The position numbers and the translations under genes are program-made. Positions 8,322 through 15,488 of a DNA stretch of 64,000 nucleotides are shown here, in pieces. This DNA is from an uncultured Flavobacteriaceae bacterium (lineage in GTDB: Bacteria > Bacteroidota > Bacteroidia > Flavobacteriales > Flavobacteriaceae). Below the pieces are notes generated by a model, which ran no database searches, was not told where the DNA came from, and saw nothing but the letters and a program-made list of their open reading frames with translations. The stretch lies in NCBI GenBank assembly GCA_947494715.1, contig CANLWG010000001.1:744001-808000 (forward strand), written 5' to 3'. Numbering within the stretch: position 1 is the stretch's first letter; every line of letters starts with the position of its first letter.

Positions 8322-8912
8322 CTATTCTGTAGTATTGTTTATCTTTTTTAGATAATCCACCAATTTCCGGACGGCTTTTCCTCTATGTCCAATTTTGTTT
8401 TTTACCGATAGAGGAAGCTCCGCAAAGGTTTTGTCAAAATTTACAGGTTTAAAAACAGGATCATAACCGAAACCTTGTTCACCTTTTTTTTCATGTATGA
8501 TTTCGCCTTCTACTTTTCCAGTAAATAGCTGTTGTTCTCCTTCTAGGAATAAGGCGATAACGGTTTTGAACCGTGCCGAACGGTTTGGTTTTTTCTTCAT
8601 TTCCGAAAGAAGCCTGGCCATATTTTCATCGGCATTTTTATGCACTCCGGCATATCGGGCAGAGTATACTCCAGGTGCTCCACCTAGAGCATCTACAATA
8701 AGTCCTGTGTCGTCCGCAAAACAGGGGTATCCATAATTGCGAACAACGTATTGTGCTTTTAGTAAGGCATTTTCCTCAAGGGTCTGTCCTGTTTCTGGAA
8801 TTTCTTCAACACAGTCTATGTCCGTAAGGGACAAAAGGTCAATATGTTTTGGTAGTAAATGAAGTACTTCTTTTATTTTATTTGGATTGTGTGTGGCAAA
8901 TACTATTCGCAT
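8322..8912 (-). CDS. rdgB: RdgB/HAM1 non-canonical purine NTP pyrophosphatase
   Basis: The protein has 196 residues from the ATG at 8912, since MRIVFATHNPNKIKEV is the canonical N-terminus; the frame runs on to 9023 without similarity. It hydrolyses dITP, XTP and ITP to monophosphates and so keeps deaminated purines out of DNA. Signature parts are the THNPNKIKE nucleotide loop, CFADDTGLIVDALGGAPGVYSARYAG and GFGYDPVFKP near residue 150, then the C-terminal KNKIGHRGKAVRKL. Length is normal. It is divergent from the methyltransferase-like gene, 43 bp apart. Confidence 0.95.
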   Translation of the reverse strand: MRIVFATHNPNKIKEVLHLLPKHIDLLSLTDIDCVEEIPETGQTLEENALLKAQYVVRNYGYPCFADDTGLIVDALGGAPGVYSARYAGVHKNADENMARLLSEMKKKPNRSARFKTVIALFLEGEQQLFTGKVEGEIIHEKKGEQGFGYDPVFKPVNFDKTFAELPLSVKNKIGHRGKAVRKLVDYLKKINNTTE

Positions 8913-8955
8913 AAGTCCAAAAATACTAATTTTAGCCATCTGAAAAATATATTCC

Positions 8956-9408
8956 GTGAAGTTGAAAGTACCGCCTGTTCTTGTCTTTTTGTCCTTTGGG
9001 CTGTTGATGTATTTCGTGACCAAATTTCTGACTTTTGGTTATTTTGATTTTTTCGGACGCGAGTATTTGATAAGTTTCCTATTGGGTATGGCCATTGTTA
9101 TTACAGTTTTGGCTTTATTCCAATTTTATCGTGCAAAAACCACTGTGGATCCCTCGAATCCCGAAAAGGCTTCGGCCTTGGTAGTAACCGGACTCTACAA
9201 ATACTCTAGAAATCCCATGTATTTGGCCATGTTATTGCTGCTTTTGGCTTTGGGTCTACTTTTGGGCAATGCTTTTAATACTTTGGTCGCTGCAGGATTT
9301 GTGGCCTATATGAACCGATTTCAAATTATACCCGAGGAGCAGGCATTGCTCAAGATTTTTGGAAAGGAATATAGCCGTTACTGTATCAATGTGCGGCGAT
9401 GGTTCTGA
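8956..9408 (+). CDS. Isoprenylcysteine/phospholipid methyltransferase-like membrane protein
   Basis: The protein has 150 residues with four hydrophobic segments. The C-terminal signature TGLYKYSRNPMYLAMLLLLLA followed by IIPEEQALLKIFGKEYSRYCINVRRW is the SAM-binding region of the ICMT/PEMT family of integral membrane methyltransferases. The substrate is unknown. The start used is GTG at 8956; no ATG is available upstream of the first membrane segment. Confidence 0.85.
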   Translation: MKLKVPPVLVFLSFGLLMYFVTKFLTFGYFDFFGREYLISFLLGMAIVITVLALFQFYRAKTTVDPSNPEKASALVVTGLYKYSRNPMYLAMLLLLLALGLLLGNAFNTLVAAGFVAYMNRFQIIPEEQALLKIFGKEYSRYCINVRRWF

Positions 9409-9419
9409 TATAATCGATA

Positions 9420-9518
9420 TCGCTTATAATATTTGTATATAAGCTTTTTTGCTTATAACGTCAAATATTAGCAAATTTACTTATATTTGCATATATTAGC
9501 GTTTTAGCTTATACATAT
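9420..9518 (+). promoter_or_regulatory. GCTTATA-repeat control region of the satD operon
   Basis: This AT-rich stretch carries GCTTATA at 9422-9428, its reverse complement TATAAGC at 9438-9444 (together an inverted repeat with a 9-bp spacer), and further direct copies at 9451-9457 and 9507-9513. A TATATTTG box at 9482-9489 fits the TAnnTTTG promoter consensus and lies between the last two copies. The arrangement suggests an operator, plausibly for the HTH of the SatD protein encoded immediately downstream. This is inference from repeat placement only. Confidence 0.5.
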
Positions 9519-10130
9519 ATGATTGCAATAATCACTGGAGATATCATAAATTCAGAGGAGCATGAAACCTCAAAGTGGATGGGTGTTCTAAAAGATTACC
9601 TACTTCAGTTGGGCAAGTCCCCCTACGACTGGGAAATCTACAGAGGTGATGAGTTTCAGTTAAGGGTCCCGGAAGAACGGGCATTGGAAATATCCATACA
9701 TATAAAGGCCTTGATTAAATCAATTAAGAACCTTGATGTTCGTATGGGCATAGGCTTAGGTACTGAGACGTTTACCAGCAATCGGGTAAGTGAATCCAAT
9801 GGGCCGGCATATCAACGTTCGGGTAGAACTTTTGAATCGCTTAAGGAAGATAAAACGAATTTAACCATTGCCGCTGGCCATGAATTTTACGATCGTACGT
9901 TGAACTTAATGCTGAAACTAGCTTTGGATTTCATGGATGACTGGAGTACGGTTTCGGCAGAAATCGTGGCTTTGGCCTTGCAAAACCCACAGGCTTCGCA
10001 GCAAGAAACAGCCAAGCAGCTTAATATTCAACAATCTGCGGTAAGCCAACGTCAAAAAAGGGCAAGATTGGATTTGGTGTACGAACTTTTGGAATATTAT
10101 GCCCAAACCGTAAAGGAGCTACGACTATGA
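9519..10130 (+). CDS. SatD-family protein: cyclase-like N-terminus plus C-terminal HTH
   Basis: The protein has 203 residues and belongs, by overall pattern, to the SatD family, whose biochemical role is not known to me. Read by eye, residues 1-145 follow the order of a class III nucleotide cyclase domain: ITGDIINS with Asp8, YRGDEFQL (41-48) with Asp44, RMGIGLGTE (75-83), and GPAYQRSGRTFESL (95-108) with Arg103, in the places where cyclases have F-D-I-x-G-S, G-D-E/G-F, R-I-G-I-H-T-G-E and G-P-x-V-N-x-A-A-R-L. The cyclase Asn is Gln99 here. Residues about 150-185 (QASQQETAKQLNIQQSAVSQRQKRARLD) are a helix-turn-helix. The stop overlaps the start of the DUF3307 gene by 4 bp. Confidence 0.75.
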   Translation: MIAIITGDIINSEEHETSKWMGVLKDYLLQLGKSPYDWEIYRGDEFQLRVPEERALEISIHIKALIKSIKNLDVRMGIGLGTETFTSNRVSESNGPAYQRSGRTFESLKEDKTNLTIAAGHEFYDRTLNLMLKLALDFMDDWSTVSAEIVALALQNPQASQQETAKQLNIQQSAVSQRQKRARLDLVYELLEYYAQTVKELRL

Positions 10131-10825
10131 TTCTTTTTATAAAATTGGTATTGGCCCATTTAATAGGGGATTTTTTATTGCAGCCCAATAGGTGGGTGAT
10201 TCATAAGGAGGTAAACAAAGTGACTTCTAAATACCTTTATTTTCATGTATTGGTTCATTTTGTCGTTACCATGTTATTGTTATGGAATTTTCAGTATTGG
10301 AAACTTGTATTGGCCATTGTTATATCCCATTATTTCATCGATTTGGCTAAGTTGTACGCCAACCCCTTTTTTAAACTAAAGAGCATTCCTTTTTTCATTG
10401 ATCAGGCATTTCACATTCTAGTTCTGTATATATGTGCCTATTCCGGAAATTTAATCGGGCAAACCATTTTCTTATTGGAAAAGATAGACTGGGCCTTACT
10501 CACCGCCATCGTGTTCGTAAGCTATCCGGCTGCCATTATCATGGGCAAATTGCTGGAAGGAATGTCGGATAGGATTGAACTGGATCACAAATCCCTTCCC
10601 GGTGCAGGTAAATATATCGGTATTATAGAACGATTGTTTGTGTTAGCATTCATTATTTTAGGACGATGGGAGGTCATTGGTTTATTGATAACTGCAAAGT
10701 CTGTTTTTCGTTTTAACGATTTAAAGGAAAGCAATAGTCGAAAACTTACCGAGTATATCTTGATAGGCACCTTATTGAGTTTCGGTATTGCCATAGTAAC
10801 GGGAATTATTTATACAAAATTTTAG
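10127..10825 (+). CDS. DUF3307 multi-pass membrane protein
   Basis: The protein has 232 residues with about six or seven membrane segments. It opens with the DUF3307 signature AHLIGDFLLQP. Four polar pairs spaced i,i+4 fall on successive N-terminal hydrophobic segments: His11/Asp15, His40/His44, His68/Asp72 and Asp92/His96. Such a pattern is what a metal site inside the membrane would look like, as in intramembrane hydrolases, although no activity is known to me for this family. The ATGA overlap with satD means the two are cotranslated, and the pairing of SatD with DUF3307 is frequent in Bacteroidota. Confidence 0.8.
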   Translation: MILFIKLVLAHLIGDFLLQPNRWVIHKEVNKVTSKYLYFHVLVHFVVTMLLLWNFQYWKLVLAIVISHYFIDLAKLYANPFFKLKSIPFFIDQAFHILVLYICAYSGNLIGQTIFLLEKIDWALLTAIVFVSYPAAIIMGKLLEGMSDRIELDHKSLPGAGKYIGIIERLFVLAFIILGRWEVIGLLITAKSVFRFNDLKESNSRKLTEYILIGTLLSFGIAIVTGIIYTKF

Positions 10826-10829
10826 AATT

Positions 10830-11990
10830 ATGAAAAGAATACTACTTGCTCTACTTGCTATTTTTATTTTGTCCTGTGCTGAGAAGAAGAAGGAAACAAA
10901 AGCAGAGCCAACAAAACAAAAAATAGCCCAACGATGGTCCACAGAAAAAGCTTGGGCCTGGTACGACCAACAACCTTGGTTGGTTGGAGCCAATTTTAAT
11001 CCAAGCACTTCCATAAACCAGTTGGAATTCTGGCAGGAGGACACCTTTGACCCCGAGACCATCAATCGCGAGCTGAAGTGGTCCGCGGACTTGGGAATGA
11101 ACCTGCATAGAGTATATCTACATAATCTATTATGGGAACAGGATTCCATTGGGTTTTTAAAACGACTCGATGATTATTTAAGAATAGCCGATTCATATGG
11201 GATTAAGACGATGTTTGTACTCTTGGACGATGTTTGGCACCCTATTCCTAAATTGGGCAAACAGCCCGAACCGGTTCCACATGTACACAATTCCGGTTGG
11301 GTACAGGCACCTGGGGCCGAGATATTGGGCGATACCACAAGACATGATGAACTGAAAGGCTATATAAAAGGCGTTACCAGGCATTTTGCAACGGATGAAA
11401 GGGTCTTGGTTTGGGATGTGTACAACGAACCCGATAATGTGGCCGGACAGCCAGGTAGGGATTCTTTGGAAGTGAAGAATAAGCATGACTACTCCTTGGC
11501 ACTTTTAAAAAAGGTATTTCAATGGACTAGGGAGGTAAACCCAAAACAACCGTTGACAACAGGAATATGGAGAGGCAATATTGATCATTGGGGTCACTTG
11601 GACAGTTTGCCTGTCATAGATCGATATATGATAGAAAATTCGGATGTGGTATCTTTTCATGCCTATGATGGCGATATGGATAATGTTCAAAAAAAAATAG
11701 ATCAATTGAAGAATTATAAAAGACCACTTCTGTGTACGGAATATGTAGCAAGGGGAACCGGCAATACTTTTGAAAATGTGATGCCCATCTTAAAGGAAAA
11801 TAAAATAGTGGCCATAAATTGGGGTTTTGTCTCAGGAAAAAGCAATACTATTTATCCCTGGAAGAGCTGGGATTCAACCTTTACAACAGAACCCAAAATA
11901 TGGCATCATGACATTTTACGGCAAGATGGCACACCATTTTCCCAAAAAGAAGTTGAATTCATTAAAGCTATTGTTGGCGTCGAAAATTGA
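10830..11990 (+). CDS. GH5-like cellulase/mannanase-type lipoprotein
   Basis: The protein has 386 residues; the signal ends ILSC with lipidated Cys16. The rest is a TIM barrel of the clan A type: LHRVYLHNLLWEQD, VWDVYNEPDN with acid/base Glu200 after strand 4, and LCTEYVARG with nucleophile Glu304 after strand 7. The enzyme should cleave a beta-linked polysaccharide or glycoside at the cell surface. The exact GH family and substrate cannot be read from sequence. It begins 4 bp after the DUF3307 stop but looks functionally unrelated to that pair. It ends 14 bp from a convergent VOC gene. Confidence 0.85.
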   Translation: MKRILLALLAIFILSCAEKKKETKAEPTKQKIAQRWSTEKAWAWYDQQPWLVGANFNPSTSINQLEFWQEDTFDPETINRELKWSADLGMNLHRVYLHNLLWEQDSIGFLKRLDDYLRIADSYGIKTMFVLLDDVWHPIPKLGKQPEPVPHVHNSGWVQAPGAEILGDTTRHDELKGYIKGVTRHFATDERVLVWDVYNEPDNVAGQPGRDSLEVKNKHDYSLALLKKVFQWTREVNPKQPLTTGIWRGNIDHWGHLDSLPVIDRYMIENSDVVSFHAYDGDMDNVQKKIDQLKNYKRPLLCTEYVARGTGNTFENVMPILKENKIVAINWGFVSGKSNTIYPWKSWDSTFTTEPKIWHHDILRQDGTPFSQKEVEFIKAIVGVEN

Positions 11991-12004
11991 GAAACGATCT
12001 GTTA

Positions 12005-12391
12005 TCAATTTTCATAATCCAAAATTTGTTTTTCAAATTTTTTAGAATCTTTGAATTCACATAAATTGCCATCTGGGTCGTGGAATTTTGCAATAGTACC
12101 CCATGAATGTTCCTGATAATCCACTTGAATATTTTGACTTTCAAGTCGCTTGGCCAAAGATTTGACATTTTGGACATTCATCCGTAAGCAGGTTTTTACT
12201 CTGTTATCCATATTTTCTGTGCCTACATATTCGTCATCCACTTCAACCATTAAGTACGAACCGCCAAACTCAAAACAAGTGAGTTGTTCTTTTTCAAAAA
12301 GCTTTGGCAAACCGAGAATACCCTCATAGAAATTTATGCACTGTTCATACTTAATTGTAAATAGAATAATCCCCGTCCTATCAAATTCCAT
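12005..12391 (-). CDS. VOC-superfamily (glyoxalase/bleomycin-resistance-like) protein
   Basis: The protein has 128 residues: IILFTIKYEQCINFYEGILGLPKLF in the first half and VDYQEHSWGTIAKFHDPDGNLCEFKDSKKF in the second, the typical DPDGN metal/ligand turn of the VOC fold. Glu in NLCEF is a candidate metal ligand. The substrate is not predictable. It lies alone between the GH5-like and GH3 genes. Confidence 0.85.
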   Translation of the reverse strand: MEFDRTGIILFTIKYEQCINFYEGILGLPKLFEKEQLTCFEFGGSYLMVEVDDEYVGTENMDNRVKTCLRMNVQNVKSLAKRLESQNIQVDYQEHSWGTIAKFHDPDGNLCEFKDSKKFEKQILDYEN

Positions 12392-12445
12392 AATGGTCGT
12401 TTGGAAATGAATAACTGATTTCCTTTCTAAATATATTGCTAAAAA

Positions 12446-14404
12446 TCAATAACTCAAACCATGTCCAAAAGGATATAAGGGATTTTTGGAATCATAAGGC
12501 ACATCTTCTTTCTGGTTCTTTACGGCCTGCCATGAAGAGGGCAGTTCAAACGGAAGTTTGCCTTGAGGCTTTTTCTTCCCAAATAAAATATCGGCCAAGA
12601 CTTCATCACTCGTACCGAATTCGGCCAGTAGGGCATTACTATTTTCTGCTATTTCCGTTAGTATAGCAGGGCGTTCCAAATTGGCTACTACTACAGATGG
12701 TTTTTGGGAGATTAGGTCTAGGATTTCCTTTTTCTCTTCGTCCGTATAATACAATCGTCCTTGGTGAAAAAAGCTTTCCAGGAAGTATTCGTTTCGTTCA
12801 TCAAACGGAGTACGTATCCGAGTGAGAATAACATCGGCATCTTCCGGGTCGTTTACTAGGGTTCCATATGTATTGAGCACCTCTGGGGTCAACATGCCCT
12901 CGGCATATATTTTTGTTCCTTCCTTTAAAGGCAACAGTTCCTTGTTTTTGAGTAGAACGGTTGCCTTGCTTTGCGCAATGAGCCCTTTCCTGCGAAACTC
13001 CTCCTTACCGGCAACCTCACTTGCCTTTTTCTCATTTACATAGGGGTTGTCAAAAAGCCCCAAACGAAACTTGTCCCGTATAATGCGCTTTACGGATACA
13101 TCCAACCTACTTTCCGGAATAAGACCTTCATTTACCAATTCAACGATTAATTCGGGTATGTTTTCACCCCCAAATTGGTCGCAACCCGCATCCAACACTT
13201 TTTTTACCCGTTGTTTGATAGTTAAATCCTCCACGCCCCAGGCACGACCCTCACCTAATTTGGAATCGGTGATAATGTTCCAATCCGTACATACCACACC
13301 TTCAAAGTTTAAAGAATCCCTAAGTAACCCTGTGATTACATCTTTGTTGAAACCAAAAGCTACATTCTCACTGGTCTGGTCTACTGGAATTCCATAATAC
13401 GGCATAATTTGGGCTGTATTGGCCTTAAAGGCGCCCTCGGTAAAGGGGACGACATGGTAGTCAAAATTATTGCCCGGATATACCTGTTCCTTTCCATAAG
13501 GGAAGTGAGGGTCTTCACCATCTTTTTGCGGACCTCCTCCCGAAAAATGTTTGGTCATGCAAGCCACACCATTTTTGTCCAAGGAATCACCTTGAAACCC
13601 TAAAACATAGGCTTTGGTCATTATTGCCGATAAATGGGCATCTTCCCCAAAAGTACCGTTAGATCTTCCCCAACGTGGTTCCGTGGCCAGATCGGCCATT
13701 GGATGCAAAGCCACCCGAATACCTACGGCATTGTATTCTTGACGAGCAATATCACCAAATTCCCTTACCAATATCGTATCTCTTGTTGCCGCTAACCCCA
13801 AGGAACTAGGCCATTGTGAAAAGGACGGAGTGTATAGCGAAGCACCTGGATTATTTTCAGTACCATGTCTTGGATCCGTTGCAATGGTAATGGGAATGCC
13901 AAGCCGTGTGCGCTCGGCCATTTTTTGAATAGTATTATTGTATTTGGCCATTTTATCCGCCTCCAAAGAAGCCAGAATATTAAAACTGTTCATTTTCTTT
14001 CTGGCAATCATCTCTGAATTTGAGGGTAAAACCAGCGACATGATAAGATTAAGAGGTTCAGTGGACAGGATTGGGGTTTCCATAGGCTCACCATCGGGAG
14101 TGGTACCGATCATGGTGATGAACATAGAACCCGCTTTTTCTCCCAAATTCATCTGGGAAACCAAATCATTTACCCGTTCCTCCAAATCTGCAGCAGGATT
14201 TTCATAGGCATCCAACTTTCCATTTTTGTTCAAATCCCTAAAAGTGATACCATTTTCCATTAACGTTGGGGCTTCGTCTCCTAATAAGGCCATATTGTTC
14301 TTAGATGTATTGGACATATTTATATATATGACCAAAACTGCTATCAGTATAAGGGCGATGATTGAAAACAAGACATATTTCAGGATTTTGAAGAATTTTT
14401 TCAT
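12446..14404 (-). CDS. GH3 beta-glycosidase, membrane-anchored
   Basis: The protein has 652 residues from the ATG at 14404; the longer frame to 14473 runs through the operator region and is not used. Residues 8-28 are a membrane anchor. DLNKNGKLDAYE (57-68) resembles an EF-hand or dockerin-type calcium loop. The GH3 N-terminal barrel is recognisable by ITIATDPRHG, HPMADLATEPRWGRSNGTFGEDAHL, CMTKHFSGGGPQKDGED and the nucleophile region VVCTDWNI. The C-terminal domain (KNKELLPLKEG... to YPFGHGLSY) is complete. It probably acts on beta-glucosides or beta-xylosides. It is divergent from the Nudix regulator with two shared operators. Confidence 0.93.
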   Translation of the reverse strand: MKKFFKILKYVLFSIIALILIAVLVIYINMSNTSKNNMALLGDEAPTLMENGITFRDLNKNGKLDAYENPAADLEERVNDLVSQMNLGEKAGSMFITMIGTTPDGEPMETPILSTEPLNLIMSLVLPSNSEMIARKKMNSFNILASLEADKMAKYNNTIQKMAERTRLGIPITIATDPRHGTENNPGASLYTPSFSQWPSSLGLAATRDTILVREFGDIARQEYNAVGIRVALHPMADLATEPRWGRSNGTFGEDAHLSAIMTKAYVLGFQGDSLDKNGVACMTKHFSGGGPQKDGEDPHFPYGKEQVYPGNNFDYHVVPFTEGAFKANTAQIMPYYGIPVDQTSENVAFGFNKDVITGLLRDSLNFEGVVCTDWNIITDSKLGEGRAWGVEDLTIKQRVKKVLDAGCDQFGGENIPELIVELVNEGLIPESRLDVSVKRIIRDKFRLGLFDNPYVNEKKASEVAGKEEFRRKGLIAQSKATVLLKNKELLPLKEGTKIYAEGMLTPEVLNTYGTLVNDPEDADVILTRIRTPFDERNEYFLESFFHQGRLYYTDEEKKEILDLISQKPSVVVANLERPAILTEIAENSNALLAEFGTSDEVLADILFGKKKPQGKLPFELPSSWQAVKNQKEDVPYDSKNPLYPFGHGLSY

Positions 14405-14414
14405 CTCTATTCTT

Positions 14415-14435
14415 ATTTTGTTATTCTGACACAAT
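14415..14435 (+). promoter_or_regulatory. Operator copy 1 in the GH3/Nudix-regulator divergent promoter
   Basis: This 21-bp site has the form ATTTTG-N9-CACAAT, an imperfect inverted repeat. The 9-bp spacer TTATTCTGA closely matches the spacer of the second copy 39 bp away. It lies 11 bp upstream of the GH3 start codon, so binding here would cover the GH3 promoter or leader. Confidence 0.6.
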
Positions 14436-14453
14436 ATTAGTGAAAAAAGAATT

Positions 14454-14474
14454 ATTGTGCTATTTTGACACAAT
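14454..14474 (+). promoter_or_regulatory. Operator copy 2 in the GH3/Nudix-regulator divergent promoter
   Basis: This is ATTGTG-N9-CACAAT, a perfect inverted repeat of 6-bp arms (8-bp arms if flanking T and A are counted) with spacer CTATTTTGA. It lies just upstream of a TACATTTG -7 box (14482-14489) and 20 bp before the regulator start codon. The Nudix-HTH protein encoded next to it is the obvious candidate ligand. Confidence 0.65.
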
Positions 14475-14493
14475 AAAAATTTACATTTGCTCC

Positions 14494-15285
14494 ATGAATC
14501 AAAAATTGAATGAACATGTTGCCCAATTAGTAAATGATTGCCTGCCCGGAAACTCTATCGATTGTGTTATTTTAGGATATGAAAATCAACAATTGAAGAT
14601 TTTGCTGTTGCAATGGAAGAATAAAGATGTATTATGGTCCCTTCCAGGAGGGTTTATTCTAAAAGAGGAGGATATGGATGAGGCCGCTCACCGTATCCTT
14701 GAGGAACGAACAGGTTTGAAATCCATTTTTTTGAATCAATTTTATACGTTTGGAAGCAAAGAACGCTCACAAATGAATGGAGTTATACAGGCAAAACGGA
14801 CCCGAGAGATGCTTAGGGAACTGGAAATTGATAATCCCAGCTTTGTCCGTTGGATACAGGGTAGATTTATTACAACTGGTTATTTTGCGCTCACCGATAT
14901 TAGAAAGACCTATCCCCAACCTGATTTTCTCAGTGAAAAATGTGAGTGGAAAGCTCTTGATGATTTACCCGAATTGATTTTGGATCATGGACAAATTATT
15001 GAAAAAGCTCTGGAGCATCTTCGGATTCAACTAAATTATTTGCCTATTGGCCTTTCTTTGCTTCCCGAAAAATTCACCATGCAGGATATTCAAAAACTAT
15101 ATGAAGCCTTATTGCAGAAAAAATTGGAGCGCAGTAATTTTCAACGAAAAATGCTGAGTTTGGGAATTTTTATCCGCTTGGAGAAGCAATTGACCGGTGC
15201 CGCCAACAAAGCGCCCTACCTATACCGTTTTGATAAGGCCAAATACAACGAGTTGGTAAGTAAAGGTATTGGGTTTTCTTATTAA
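14494..15285 (+). CDS. NrtR-like Nudix-HTH transcriptional regulator of sugar use
   Basis: The protein has 263 residues from the ATG at 14494 (MNQKLNEHV). The N-terminal half is a Nudix fold (IDCVILGYENQQLKILLLQWK...WSLPGGFILKEEDMDEAAHRILEERTGL). Its Nudix box is degenerate: ILEERTGL stands where REVxEExGU is expected, as in regulators that sense a ligand and do not hydrolyse one. The C-terminal third is a winged helix (FTMQDIQKLYEALLQKKLERSNFQRKMLSLGIF). In Bacteroidota such proteins control sugar catabolism, so the divergent GH3 gene is the likely target. A TACATTTG -7 box sits only 4 bp before the ATG, so the mRNA may be almost leaderless. Confidence 0.85.
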   Translation: MNQKLNEHVAQLVNDCLPGNSIDCVILGYENQQLKILLLQWKNKDVLWSLPGGFILKEEDMDEAAHRILEERTGLKSIFLNQFYTFGSKERSQMNGVIQAKRTREMLRELEIDNPSFVRWIQGRFITTGYFALTDIRKTYPQPDFLSEKCEWKALDDLPELILDHGQIIEKALEHLRIQLNYLPIGLSLLPEKFTMQDIQKLYEALLQKKLERSNFQRKMLSLGIFIRLEKQLTGAANKAPYLYRFDKAKYNELVSKGIGFSY

Positions 15286-15453
15286 GTAGGTAAAGTAAAA
15301 CTTTCGTTCCAATTATGCCGATTGGTTTTATGGATGAGCAAAGAATTCAATAAAAGAGGTGTTTTAAAAAGTGAATGCGGTAACGGAATTATACAAAACT
15401 AGGCGCAATTTGTTTTATTTTCCGGTTCTTCCCAACGGGACAAAATTAATCTT

Positions 15454-15461
15454 TATTTTTG
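15454..15461 (+). promoter_or_regulatory. Probable -7 promoter box of serBA
   Basis: TATTTTTG fits the Bacteroidota TAnnTTTG -7 consensus and lies 27 bp before the ATG. No TTG was found at the -33 position, so the call rests on one element. Confidence 0.4.
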
Positions 15462-15488
15462 CCTTTTGATTTATTTAAAAGTTTTTGA

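Noticed and set aside
14405-14473. N-terminal extension of the GH3 enzyme
   Set aside because: It runs through the palindromic operators and lacks family similarity; the ATG at 14404 directly precedes a good membrane anchor.
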